DNA of 64,000 nucleotides from Himantopus leucocephalus (lineage: Eukaryota > Chordata > Aves > Charadriiformes > Recurvirostridae), in NCBI GenBank assembly GCA_003993805.1, contig RSEF01000004.1:8621390-8685389 (forward strand), in the 5' to 3' direction. The translations under genes were made by a program, and so were the position numbers. Positions 40,601 to 51,927 of this stretch are shown piece after piece. Each line of letters begins with the position of its first letter. Within the stretch, counting starts at the first letter, position 1. Below the pieces are notes generated by a model that worked only from the letters and a program-made list of their open reading frames with translations, was not told the DNA's origin and searched no databases.

Positions 40601-42484
40601 CACGCTATATTGTGTCAATTAAATTGTTTCAATAAGATACAAGTTAGAAGGGCAAAAAATCTTCACACAACAGAAATGCTAATTAAACTGTGATTTCAAG
40701 TTTAAAACTGAACTGTCAGGTAATTAGACAGGTGATTAAACTTTCTTCAACTTCACACTTGAAAAGACATCAGATGCCTGTTTAGTCTCCACATAGTGAT
40801 ACGTGTCAATGATATTCAGATGTCAAAGCGGTATTACTTTTAGGGCAACATTCTAGAAGTGTCATGATCCACATTTCTTCTGAAATTGCAAAAACTGGAC
40901 TCAAAAAGCAGTGGTAAATCCAAAACTGAGCCTCTTTGTAAACCACAAGACAGGATCACATGCCTGTTCTAACAACTCCTGGTACACCAGGTCCTGTCCC
41001 ACGCTCTCTGCCTGAAAGGACCCAAATACTGATCTCACGTACATCATGCTCACTTCCGTAAAGCATAAATATCAGAGTTACAAACAACAAAAGAGAGCTG
41101 GAAAGCAAGTTCAGATCATGAGTATACATAGTAAAATCAGCAAACACAATATACATCTTGATATTTTCTTTCTTTGGGGGTATATTTGTAAGCCCTTGAG
41201 AGCCTCATTCTGTGAAGAATTCGGTTTGACTGCCTAGAATACTCTTAAGGGTATATTACAGCCTCAAATATATAAACACAAACAAAAGCAAATGCTGAAA
41301 AATGTTTTCAACACAACATCCAAAACCTCTGATGGTTCTTGTCAGCTGTCTATCAGCTCAGAAAAAATAATATTCTGGCATTATTTCAGGAACCATATAA
41401 CTTTACAAATTTTAAAAAGTCTGAAACTGAGGATCCCGATTTAATAGTTTCTGGACTAAAAGAAAAAGGGAGAACAGACCTCATCTCTGCAGACAAGCCC
41501 CTCAGACCCCAGTCTCGGGCAGCACAAGGCAAAGGCAGCAGTGTGATTTCCAAGAGCCAGGCTGAATTTGTCAGAGCCAGCTCAAGTCGGAAGCAATGCT
41601 CTCTGCTGGATGCTGTACTTGCCAGTGCAAAGATGTAACCACCTTCTCACAGAGCTATTTCAAGTGCACAGGACTTACCAATTCATTCTTCATGATACAC
41701 TAAAGCAGCTGAAATACACCTTTCGGGCCAAGTTTTGCCCAGAACAGATGTATTTTCAAATCACTTATTAGGCCGCTAACAAGGCCTTAGAGGCTTAGAC
41801 ACATTCAGGTGTCTCTTTATCAATGGCACGGTTCAATTTAATCCAGATAAAGAGCCCCTGGACAATTAACAATTGACTAAAGTACAGTGGAGTCTCTAAC
41901 TGGCTATCACATCACGGCAGAGAAAGCAATATCAGTATCCATAGATCTAGTGTGGTCCCGAGCTCACCTTGATTTTGCCTAGCTGGTTTCCATGTCGTAA
42001 GAAGCCAGTGATAACGGCAGAAGAGAGATGACAAACTCTTTGGAGATTATTATTACGTACCATAGCTGCTCTCAAAAGACAAATAGAGAAACCCTTATTT
42101 CTAGAGACTGCAGTGTCTTCGCAGACCTACTCACCATGCAGAAGTTCTTGCTGTGAAACTACAATGTGCAGAAGGGCTGGATAGAAAAAACGTAAAAAGT
42201 GTAAACTCCCTCAGCACAGTATTTATGATCGTAAGGGCACCAGCGTTAACCTCATGAGAAAGCTCCTCTGTGTATAGCACAGCAGATCTATAAAAATACC
42301 CGGTCATCCATAAACTCTTCACAGCTCAGGAGTGTTTTATTTCCAACGGTCAGACTTTGCATTTTTTAGAAATATAGGGTTTCTTTGGCCACACTAAAAC
42401 CAACATTGTTTTAATAACTGCCTGAGAAAGAAGCCCACTTTTGATCCTCAAATGATTTAACAACAAAGATGACCAGAGTTCATC
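37661..42484. other. Intron immediately downstream of the protocadherin exon
   Basis: AT-rich, with pyrimidine-rich plus-strand text at 37700-38950 that might be further old LINE sequence in minus orientation, but I could not fix any motif. No further protocadherin exon was found between here and position 1. Confidence 0.5.
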
Positions 42485-42490
42485 ACTTAC
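42485..42490 (-). promoter_or_regulatory. Splice donor of the protocadherin exon
   Basis: On the minus strand the exon ends GAGTCCA and the intron begins GTAAGTG, a near-perfect match to the vertebrate 5' splice site. It splits a codon after its first base (phase 1), so the following exon must begin with two bases that complete an ANN codon. Confidence 0.87.
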
Positions 42491-42689
42491 TGGACTCCGG
42501 GTCCGAGTTGCCGTCTCCTTCTGTCCGGCTGTTGGGCGAGGCTTGCTCGTAGTACTCCTCCTGGGGGAAGCCGAGGGGCAGAGGGTGGGATGTGCTAGCA
42601 CCGCTCGCGGGTTCATGGTCTCCGAGCCCACTGTCGCTGCAGCTTTCCTGGGAGCCATCTGGGAGGTGAAACGTGACACGGCGCTGAGG
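42491..42689 (-). CDS. PCDH11X: Internal coding exon of a delta-1 protocadherin (probably PCDH11X), cytoplasmic CM3 exon
   Basis: Protocadherins of this class are single-pass cell-adhesion receptors; this exon lies in the intracellular tail. Read on the minus strand from 42689 in phase 0 it gives 66 open codons plus one base (A). It begins [16 protein letters not shown], continues through SDSGLGDHE and PQEEYYEQ, and ends [15 protein letters not shown] (residues 3-7) is the delta-1 CM3 motif and an RVxF-type docking site for protein phosphatase 1. The exon is bounded by TTGTAG at its 5' side and GTAAGT at its 3' side. From memory, vertebrate PCDH11X has the same [10 protein letters not shown] stretch followed by Thr (ACN), which matches the leftover A; PCDH9 continues with Asp (GAY), which does not. 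The first half resembles PCDH9 as much as PCDH11X, so the family is near certain and the paralog likely. The ectodomain exon should lie beyond 64000 and the CM2 exon (with CWMP) below position 1; neither was recognised here. An acceptor 6 nt further in (after CCTCAG) would remove two residues without changing frame. Confidence 0.9.
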
Positions 42690-42714
42690 CTACAAGGAAG
42701 GAAAAAAATTATAT
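42690..42714 (-). promoter_or_regulatory. Splice acceptor and polypyrimidine tract of the protocadherin exon
   Basis: On the minus strand a run of T and C ends in TTGTAG directly before the first exon base. The tract reads roughly TTTTTTTCCTTCCTTGTAG, a normal vertebrate 3' splice site. A second AG six bases inside the exon could serve as a NAGNAG-like alternative, although the spacing is larger than usual. Confidence 0.85.
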
Positions 42715-44049
42715 GGTTTCCACTACAGTATCAGTAATTGCTTAATGCAACCAATTTAGGAAATGTATTATTTCAGTTATCTGCTGAAGACGCATTATCT
42801 AGAGTTGTGCACAATTTCAGGCTTTCATGAGCAGGCAGCCTGCTTTCAAACCTGCTTCACCTGACAGCACGTCTTTCTTCTATTTTTTAAAAATGTAAGC
42901 CCTGATGCAAAATGAAAGACACCTCCAACTAAAGAGATTCTGTCAGACTTCACAAGTCTTTGGATGCCTTTTGTATATTGACTTGGAGATTTCAATCACT
43001 TTTTGAGGCTCAATTTATTTCACTGCTCAGTTTTCTAGTTTTCAAAAAACATTTTCTTTCCCATTAAAAGCTGTTCCACAGTTTTGGGCCTAAGAAATGT
43101 GACACACTTCTAACATTGTTGGATTCTTCTAAGGTAGAGAAATAACAAACAACAATAAGCCTTATGTATTGAAAACAATTTTACCAGATTTTGCACATCC
43201 ATGAAACTAATGAATTAAAAGTAGATTCCACTACTCTCCTTCAGACATTTCATTACGATCCCTTTGCTTTCTACCGTACCACGGACTTGTATCTTAACTG
43301 TAAAAGGCTGGAAGGTGGGGAACAGAGAGCCCAGGAAGGCAAGTGCCCCAGCGCAGCTACTGAAGGAAGGGCCAGGTGAAATGAAGCATCAGGCACAGAA
43401 CAGTGCTTTCATTACCTAAGTGCCTCTGCATGATTTAGGAGTTGAATAACTGAAATGTAAATCTGTCCCAGTATTAAAAGAAAACATGAACAAAGAAATA
43501 AGCAGCTCTCCTGCTTATTTCCATCTGTCTTACTTCCATGTATTTTGGAAACACGAAACACGAAGATTCAAAAAAACCCCAAAATAACAATTTAAAATAT
43601 TCTTAGCCCGATGTTACTCAAAACTCCATTTGAAAGGCAACGCAGAACTTTCCAGTTCCAGAATTGCTGGAGATCACATTTTTGATGCAATTATGCAAAA
43701 CCCAGTATATACGTTGTGTATAATACAGCAGATGTTGTCAGAGGACCCTAGATGTTTGGTTCGTATAGGCAATGGTGTTGAACACCATCGGTTATGTTAA
43801 GTTTTTGCTAAAAAGTTAAGTTCCTCTGTTTTTCAAAATCTCTTTTTATCACTGTGAGGTTATTACATATGCCCACAGACAGCTGCTGTACAGTGTGGTA
43901 CAGCCAAGAAAATGGCAAGATCAATTTTACCTATGCAATTCCTGACAGATGTGAGTGAAAACTCTTCTTAAAAGCTACCAGTAAGAAACTCATGGCTTTC
44001 CCACAAAATCTGTTCTAGTGCTTCACCATTACTAATGGAGAGGTTTTCT
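42715..44049. other. Intron immediately upstream of the protocadherin exon
   Basis: AT-rich sequence with one short palindrome at 43.77 kb. No exon or repeat recognised. Confidence 0.5.
43772..43788. repeat. Inverted repeat, 8-bp arms around one base
   Basis: ATGGTGTT, a single G, and AACACCAT form a near-perfect palindrome of the type bound by dimeric transcription factors. It lies about 1.1 kb upstream of the exon in transcript order. No further evidence of function. Confidence 0.5.
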
Positions 44050-44650
44050 TCTAATGCCTCTTTTTTGTTACAAAATAAATCCCTTCTTCAGTCCCATCCA
44101 TCATGGTCTGGTTATTCCCACTCATCTTTCTGGCATTTGGCACTTTAGTCTACTTCAGAATAAACAGACCTTATTATTTCAATCTGTCGCGTGCCTTCTG
44201 ATATCTCTTACTGCTCCCCCCTGCACACGTGCTCACACATGCTTCTCTGTGCACTGCTCAAAGCTTGTTATGCAGCTTCAGCTGAGATCTTTAAAGCGTG
44301 GAGTAGAGCAGAAGGATCATTTCACATCTCCTGCAGGCTCCGCTACTGCTTTGCCTTTTTCATGGCAGCATAACACATTTTCCTTGCCAACCACCAAAAT
44401 GCCCAGCTCCTTTTCTAGTGATCTTTTGCTAGTTGTCCCCTTTCTGGGTGGTGCCATTGATTGCTGGAGCCCAAGTGCAGCACTTTGCATTTATTCTTCC
44501 TGCCATTCTGTTTTTCCAGATGATTTCGTCTGTTTATCGTCAAGTACACTCTGCCTTCCAGTCCTTTCCTGTTCACCAAATTTGCAGATTTTAGATTCTC
44601 CTTCATTAAGCAGATCTTTAAGTAAAATTGTAACAGATCAAGCCAAGAAA
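44050..44650 (-). mobile_element. Ancient degraded CR1-like LINE remnant (RT C-terminal region)
   Basis: On the minus strand, 44415-44530 reads NKCKVLHLGSSNQWHHPE, close to the CR1 ORF2 stretch KCKVLHLG followed by N and H/P residues. Further along the same strand, GGAGCTGGGCATTTTGGTGG, CATGAAAAAGGCAAA, TGATCCTTCTGCTCTACTCC and GGTCTGTTTATTCTGAAG follow in the order expected of CR1 (ELGILV, KKAK, ILLLYS, GLFxLE). The remnant is far more diverged than the CR1 copies at 12, 30 and 51 kb and has lost its reading frame. The 204-codon plus-strand frame over this stretch (44054-44668) is an antisense shadow. The call rests on motif order and recall, not on an alignment. Confidence 0.65.
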
Positions 44651-47483
44651 TCAGTCGAGGAGCTCTGAAAACATGAACACAGAACGACTTCCCATCACAC
44701 AGGATGGAAAGGGGAGAAGACATCCCTCCTGTGAGTGCAGGACATGCCTTACAGCCCACTGGAAAAAATTTCAGATGGTGAAAGGTTCACAGCTAACACT
44801 CCTCCCCCTCCCTGCATTTTTGGAGTCACCAGAAGAATCTTATTTAACTCTAAAGTGAGCTGCCTGCAGCTGCTCCCAGGGCTCTCTGGAAGGCTGGCTG
44901 GGATGGTGATCCCGCTCCTCCCACCGGCTGTCTCATCCTTCTCCTAGCACACACACAGGTAGAGATACAGGGGGTGTCTCTGCACAGTCCAGAAAAACAG
45001 ATGGATCCACAGAAATTACTAGTACAACCTATCCTATTCCACTTGTTAACTGTTCGTTGCCTCTCAGAGCCCCATTCATACCAGCCGGCTCATGGAGTTG
45101 ATCCAGTGAAAATATTCCTGCAGTATTTCTGATTTACTTCCCGCACACAAAACTGCACCGAGCTTGCATAGCCATATAGCAATGGCATGTGCAAATGGAC
45201 TCTGCTATTTCTTTTGTCTTAAATGAGTCTGCTCTTCACAGTACCTATGAAAAATCAACCTTCATGGCATTAACTGTTTGTAAAAACTGTGTATTTTGTG
45301 AGGTCTATTGCCCTCGTGCTGTCTCACCTTCTGCATGGGCTGTTTGGTGCTCATGCTAGGTTGTAACTTCTCAGCTCCAAGCTATCAGTGGATCTGAAGA
45401 ACAAAGTATTCTTAAAGCCTTATTAGCCCAATTTTTACCATTAGATACCAGTATGCAAATGGCTGGGAATGCAATGGTTACTATTACGTGCAACTGGGAT
45501 TCACTAAGTTTAAACAAATGAATATTTCTGTTCATGGTTCGTCATCAAAATACAGCAAAAGTTCTTTAGCAGATGACAGTAAAGGAGACCAGAAAGTCAC
45601 CAAGTCTTTCTTTTAACTGCGATGCCAGTGAGAAAAAAACAAAAGCCATACCCCAAACAAAACTAAAAATCTCACTAACCCTCACCTTCAGTAAAAAATG
45701 TTAAGTATTCAGTTACATGAATTGAGACGTTATTAGTAGGAAAAATAAAACCCATATGATTTAAAATAAACTGGCATCTGCTAAAGGCTCATGATTTTTA
45801 ATTTGATAGTGTCCCTGTGTATGTCATACCTGATAACACTGATGACACCACTTTCAGGAGAATTTATCAAGATGAAAAAAACCCCCAGCTATTTCTCTAC
45901 ATGGCAGTGCTGCCATTTTCTTAATTCATGCAGGCATCAGACAATGATCTGGAACAAGTAATTCTAATAAAATTTTGCCAAAAGCTGGGACTTATCTTCT
46001 GTCACAATTATTTTGGAAATTTCCTCCTTGAGGCATTTAAATTTCAATTTATAAGATTACAAAATATCCTCAGACTCCAGCTGCTTTTCTATTTATCTCC
46101 AAAGGGAGTTAGCACCAATAGTAATAGAATAACAAGGATTATGGTTTGTTTTATTTATTTGACTGACAGTTAGTATATTTTTTCAGAAAGAGAGAAATGC
46201 AAGCAAACCCATTATGTATTCTTAGTGGATTCTGAAAACGCTGATGTAGGAACTTGTAATACAGACAATTAGACTGATGGGGAAAATGAAGTGAAAATTT
46301 AAGGAACAATGTACAGTAGTATATAGTTTCTCTGATATATTTAACAATATTAAATTACTCTTTATTGGTATGAAGAAAGAATTTTGCTTCCAGAGATGTC
46401 ATGAACCCAGACACAAATTCTGGCAGAGGTCTCATATGGCATCCAAAAAAGAACTGCATTTTGTAATAGCAGTGTGTGTCTGGAGGGATCAAATTATCTC
46501 CGAAAACCGCAAACCTTTTACTCTCATTATTGAAATTTATATGAAGACTGATCAAAGCCCCAAACTATTCTGTGTTCAATCTTTCACTACAATAATTAGA
46601 CTGTGGCAGTGGGAATAATAAAAGATGAGTCTAAGTAAATAGCTTTGGATACATTGAAGGGATGATTTCTGGAATTATACACCAGGGGTTAGACAATTTA
46701 TAATCAAAAACTGAAAAAAAGGTAATAGAAAAAGCAGCAGATATCAACTGAGGAACATTAAACTATTAACCTTATTATCTTCATTCATTGAAGCAAATTA
46801 ATATCCTTTTAAAAGGAAATCATAAAGAAAAAATATTACTGTTGAATTAATTATATTATTTAGATGATAATTCTGATTTAAAACAGACCTTATTTAGGAG
46901 ATGCTGTAAGATAGCATGAAAGTGAAACAATAGGACTACTTCAACATTGTTCTCCACTACTAGCAGCCAGTGAATAAAGAAGCAGTCAAAAATATTTTTT
47001 AACTTTAAAATATACTTTTCCTATTCATACTCACTTTCTCAGTTGTTTATCTCTCTCAAATGACAGGAAAGTAAGAAATGCATGCCTTAAATAACCAGAC
47101 AATACCTGTCTTTGGTTATGAGCAGTACTACGTCTCAGTTGTTGCAAAAAATCCCTGATCAAACTATAATTTCCAGCTCCAATCTTTTTATACTCAACTA
47201 TCACCTTTTGTTCCACAACTACAATCTTTTGTTCCATATGTTCTGATACAGACACACAGGACCCAGCTACTACCAATGTAAAATTCTCAGAATAACATGA
47301 AAACAAACAGCCTAATGGGATCCAACCACAAACCTAATGGCAAACGTGCCTTTGTGGTGAAACTCAAGAAAGAAAAGCAAGTACTTTTATTTTTCCTTCC
47401 CCTAAACTTAGTAGCGTACAGCATAGCTATTATGGCCCAAAGAGTTTCTATCAATTGTTTTGTAAGCCTGTATTTCACATACT
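44651..47483. other. Intronic DNA without recognised gene
   Basis: Chance frames only. Sequence just right of 44650 may still belong to the old CR1 remnant. A pyrimidine- and C-rich patch lies at about 44780-44960. Confidence 0.5.
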
Positions 47484-47718
47484 TAGAATCATAGAATCAT
47501 TTAGGTTGGAAAAGACCTTTAATATCTTCAAGTCCAACTGTTAACCTAACACTGCCAAAACCACCGCTAAACCACGTCCCTCAGCACCACATTTACACGT
47601 CTTTTAAATACCTCCAGGCATGGTGGCTGCACCACGGCCCTGGGCAGCCTGGTCCAATGCCTGATAACCCTTTCTGTGAAGAAATTTTTCCTAATATCCA
47701 AGCTAAACCTCCCCTGGT
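47484..47718 (-). mobile_element. CR1 LINE 3' end (older subfamily), running into an assembly gap
   Basis: The plus strand begins AGAATCATAGAATCATTTAG and continues GTTGGAAAAGACCTTTAATA, CCTCCAGGCATGGTGGCTGC, GGGCAGCCTGGTCCAATGCC and AGAAATTTTTCCTAATATCC. This is the reverse complement of a CR1 3' region. The repeated AGAATCAT at the left is the CR1 3' terminal microsatellite. The text differs clearly from the copy at 51.5 kb, so it belongs to another CR1 subfamily. The more 5' part of the element lies in the adjoining gap. Confidence 0.9.
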
Positions 47719-47818
47719 NNNNNNNNNNNNNNNNNNNNNNNNNNNNNNNNNNNNNNNNNNNNNNNNNNNNNNNNNNNNNNNNNNNNNNNNNNNNNNNNNN
47801 NNNNNNNNNNNNNNNNNN
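47719..47818. other. Assembly gap (100 N) between CR1 and a poly(T) run
   Basis: Exactly 100 N, with CR1 to the left and a 37-base T run to the right. The gap size is conventional, so the real insert is unknown. Confidence 0.99.

Positions 47819-47855
<37 letters not shown>
47819..47855. repeat. Poly(T), 37 bases, at a gap edge
   Basis: An uninterrupted T run directly follows the gap. CR1 elements do not end in poly(A), so the run does not belong to the CR1 on the left. It may be the tail of a minus-orientation insertion hidden in the gap, or an assembly artefact at a homopolymer. Confidence 0.95.
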
Positions 47856-47861
<6 letters not shown>

Positions 47862-48009
47862 CCAAACGAAGGGCTTGCCTACTGGGGGGGAAGGGGAGAG
47901 GTAGTGTGTGTCCAAGTGACAATATCCAGCTGACTTGATCAGTCCAAGCTTAGCAGACATTAAAATCAGTATTTTCCCCATCTCGCATGAAAAAGTCACG
48001 CTCCCAACT

Positions 48010-48600
48010 ATTCCCGATACTATTAGTCTTAATTGCCATCTAATACAGGTCAAGCTTGTTGAACAAGCCCTTCTTTTTCTTGAACAAATTCAGCTGTATC
48101 AGTTACTGTCCTATCTTTGTTGATTGCATCCCTTTCAGCTTCTCATTTTCTACGTGTTTGTCAAATCAAACAGACGTACTGTTCTCCCAGATTACCATAT
48201 TTACGCTTTTAAATATTGGTAAAACATTACATTTTCAGACATTTAAAACGTCAGAAATCCAATATAATCCTTTTGACATTCTTGTTATAAATTTATCTAG
48301 TCCTCCTGATTTAATATCACTAACATTAATAACTGGTGTCTTACATCCTCACTAATTACTAATGGAAAACACAGTACCTGGCTTCCTTCTAAAGAAGAGA
48401 AAGCTTTAATAAATACTTTTACCTTTCCTCATTGTGATTAATGATCTAATTGTTCCTTAGCAGTGTGAGATATGTAAATAATTTTAGGCTTTCACTTATT
48501 ATTGATTTAAATAACTCCTCCCACTTTATTAATTTATTTAGATGCAGGAAACATAATCTATTAATTTCGAAAAGGCAAGTCAAAGCTTGGTTGACTGCCC
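48010..48600 (-). mobile_element. Ancient degraded CR1-like LINE remnant (linker and early RT domain)
   Basis: On the minus strand, 48295-48312 reads KSGGLD (CR1 consensus like KSAGPD). In the same frame, 48206-48228 reads NVLPIFK (CR1 NVTPIFK), 28 codons later with one stop between. On the plus strand, TTCTTGAACAAATTCAGCTG, TCTACGTGTTTGTCAAAT, and GATTAATGATCTAATTGTTC follow the order of old antisense CR1 ORF2 sequence. The remnant is highly diverged and AT-drifted. Boundaries are approximate, and the family (CR1 rather than L2 or L3) is inferred. Confidence 0.55.
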
Positions 48601-51457
48601 AGACAAATGGAAATTCAATATGGATGATTGTCCTGGACAGATTTGTAGTTTTTCAATGAAAGAGTTACTACCTCCACAGCAAAACAGTGGAACAAACGGT
48701 GCCCCTTTACCTGCTCAAATGGAAACTACTTAAAATTGTCAGACCTTGTAGCTGGATTTACTCACATAAAGAGTCGGCTCGAGTGATGAGATGTAATGTT
48801 GCAAGACTATCTTCTTGTGAGTCTACCACACTCACTTACTCAGGGTGCCTTATTAAAATCATACATTTCTTGCAGGCATGTAAAACTGCACCTAACTGAT
48901 AAGTGAAAATGTGATATATTCCAACTATTGGCTACTGCAAAAGAATAACTCTGTGAAACCCTTTTTTATGTGGGTAAACAAAATAATTTTTTTTACCACC
49001 ACCTGTTTTAAGAAGCAAATTTTCACTGATGTCATTTTTCACTGAAGGAACTAGAAGCTAAGCTGATACTCCCATCTTCCTCTTACGGCACAGAGGTCGT
49101 GGAACAAACTTGTTAGCCAAATCATCACTGAACACAAATGTTATAAACCTGGAACTTCACAAATTTCTGATTAAAAACCTCAATGTGTATTTATTTTCAA
49201 ACTCTAATCCGCATTGTACCAAAGAGTATATCTCATATGACATTTCGCAGCAATACTTAACAATTAAATTGTATTTTCTGAGCTTCTTGAAATAACAACA
49301 AAGAACTGAAATAAAAAAACAAATAAAACTGAAAATAACATTTAAAGCATGTCAAACATTTCATTTAGCTTTTGAAAGGCAGTTATTGTATGCTAACGAG
49401 ATGTCAAAATGATAGTTGAAAGCCTGCTTTTTAAAGTTTAATTCATGTGTCTTCAATTTGACATGTGATTAAATAAAAATTACACATGAAAGTTGCACTA
49501 TGGCTGTGCTGTTGCTAAGGTGGAAAAATAGGAAAGTCTCAATCCTGTTGGTTTGGTTTTGGTTTGTTTTTTTTTTTTAATATGCTCTGCACTTTCCAGC
49601 TGCCATCTTCGATAGTATTATCTTGAATGGTTGATTTCTGATAGGCAAAGGTATTTTAGTTAGAAGAACATAATCATAAACAATAATACAGAAATATTTA
49701 GGTAATATTTGACATCACTTGCTGGCCCAACAGCAAGGATCCTTTTTAGAAGAAATATCAATGGGCTGTTATTACAGTTGTGAATATTTCTTCTCAAAGC
49801 AACACTATTGCTTACCTCGTATTTTCATTGTGTTAATATTGAAATAGAGCAGAAATTATACTTTCATAAATGTACATAGCACTCTAGCTCTAATTTCATT
49901 CTGTTAATTTATAGATTTCAGTCGTGGCTGAGATAAATAGATTTGCTCTTTCTTCATGAGTAAGCAATATACACGTGTGTAACTACAAGTGAATACTTGC
50001 GATGGCTTGTGAAGAGGCTTGAAAACGTGCCTTCATCGTTTCTAACCAATACATGGAGGTATTCCTATTAGTGTTTCCCAGAAAAAGGGACTTGTATCTA
50101 ATTTTGGTTCTTTGGGTTGAGAGTGCACCCAAGTTGGAAGAAAAACAAGACTCATACCTCAGTCAGACATGCTCAAGGAGTATTCTTAAGTACTCTAGCA
50201 CAAGTAGCTGTGTATCATTTCAGTTGCATTTCACCCTATAAGATAAACATTGGGTCCACAGAATTTTTTCCTGCAGGTGTGGATAGGATATTTGACTGGG
50301 ATGACTATCAAGCAGTTCATGTGTAATACAGACACGGAATAACCTTAGATTTGACATCCACATACGTAGTTGTGGAACGTGAACTCATTTTGCTACGGTT
50401 AAAAACAGAGGTACACAAATTATGATGGAGAGTAAGTCCACAGTATAAGCTTAGAACCTGAAGAAACTGAGGTACCTCTTGAATAAAGACAGACAGACCG
50501 ACCTCCTCAATTTCTTCTAGAAAAAAAGCCCCACATTTTTTGATCCAAAGTTTTCTAGGCTGTATCTCCACCAATTTTGATATCATTCACGGTGGCCCTC
50601 AAAAGTCAGAGGGACCACCCATTGCTCCTGGCCCCCAGGGAGCAGCCAGCCCTCGCTGCACCCTGACATACTAAAGAAGCATGTTTTCTGCAATATCTCC
50701 CTAAGCAGAGCAAACACACACACAAAAATAAATCAAAAGTGAAAGACCTTTTAAAGTGAGTAGAAAGGCAGCTCTTTGGCATGCCACTATTTCACTACAT
50801 TTTTTATGACAGCACACCTTTGTTATAAAAGCATTTAATTTGTTATGGCAGCAAATCTATAATGTTTGATATCAAGTGTTTGATTAGCTAGAACGGGAAC
50901 GGATGATAGTTAAAATGGAAAGACAAAACTAATGTATTTTATATAGTCATCAAAAAAAGCATCTTGCTCTTTCTGCAGAAGAGAAAGAATAGACAAAACC
51001 AAAATGGGCTTTCAGGAAACTTAAGGCTTACTGAGAGAGCAGTTAAAGCATTCTCTTTTCTGCTCTCTGTATCAGTATTTGCTTGCAACATTTATCTTTC
51101 TGGCCTTTAGCAAACATCCTTTAACCGCCTAGATTACCCATTCTTAACTTCAAATGTACAGTGTGTTTGCCGTCTGAGGTCACCTATCTAACGTACATTC
51201 TCATGGCAATTATAATTAGTCCACCTTTAGGTGAAATGGTTAAGGAAGAGGCAAGAGAATACAAAGAAAACCTGCTGGTCTGTGTAAAATAAAGCTGTAG
51301 GACAAAATTTACAAGCAGTGATGCAGTTCATGCCGTATTTGTTTTGTACAATGTAAAAATCTAGCGTTTAAGTATGATGACATATTCATCAGCATTACAC
51401 TCTTTAGTGGACCCCAGTGGTCCAGGACAAACTTCCCTGGATCAAGAAAACTTTCAT
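48601..51457. other. Intronic, AT-rich DNA without recognised gene
   Basis: No recognisable exon. T-rich simple sequence at about 49550-49580 (GGTTTGGTTTTGGTTTG then T12). Nothing else stands out. Confidence 0.5.
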
Positions 51458-51927
51458 AAAATCATAGAATGCTTTAGGTTGGAAGGGACCTTAAAGATCA
51501 CCTAGTTACACCCCCCCTGCCCTGGGCAGGGACACCTCCCACTAGACCAGGTTGCTCAAAGCCCCATCCAGCCTGGCCTTGAACACCTCCAGGGATGGGG
51601 CAGCCACAACTTCTCTGGGCAACCTGCGCCAGAGCCTCACCACCCTCACTGTAAAGGATTTATTCCTAATAACTAATCTAAATCTACCCTCTTCCCATTT
51701 AAAACCATTACCCCTCATCCTATTGCTACGCTCCATGATAAAGAATCCCTCCCCATCTTTCCAGTAGGTCCCCGTTAGGTACTGGAAACCCACTGCAAGG
51801 TCTACCCAGAGCCTTCTCTTCTCCAGGCTGAACAACCCCAACTCTCTCAGCCCATCTTCACAGGAGAGGTGCTACAGCCCTGATTATCTTTGTGGCCCTC
51901 CTCTGGACTCGCTCCAAAAGGTCCATG
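51458..51927 (-). mobile_element. CR1 LINE, 3' ~470 bp, with readable ORF2 C-terminus
   Basis: The plus strand starts AAAATCATAGAATGCTTTAG and continues GTTGGAAGGGACCTTAAAGA, GGCCTTGAACACCTCCAGG, then TTTGTGGCCCTCCTCTGGAC and CTCGCTCC. On the minus strand a 99-codon frame (51542-51841) reads GLFSLEKRRLWVDL near its start and RLWRRLPREVVAAPSLEVFK near its end, the C-terminus of CR1 ORF2. The copy is 5'-truncated, as nearly all CR1 copies are. It keeps an open frame over the last ~100 codons, so it is one of the younger repeats here. It lies in the sense direction of the host gene. The right boundary is approximate. Confidence 0.93.

Noticed and set aside
42350..42679. 109-codon minus-strand frame starting [12 protein letters not shown]
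   Set aside because: It overlaps the protocadherin exon in another frame and reads straight through the splice donor into intron. The protocadherin frame is the real one.
44054..44668. Longest open frame in the window (204 codons, plus strand)
   Set aside because: It lies antisense to an old CR1 remnant readable on the minus strand (NKCKVLHLG). Composition is serine/leucine-rich low complexity with no domain, so it is a shadow frame.
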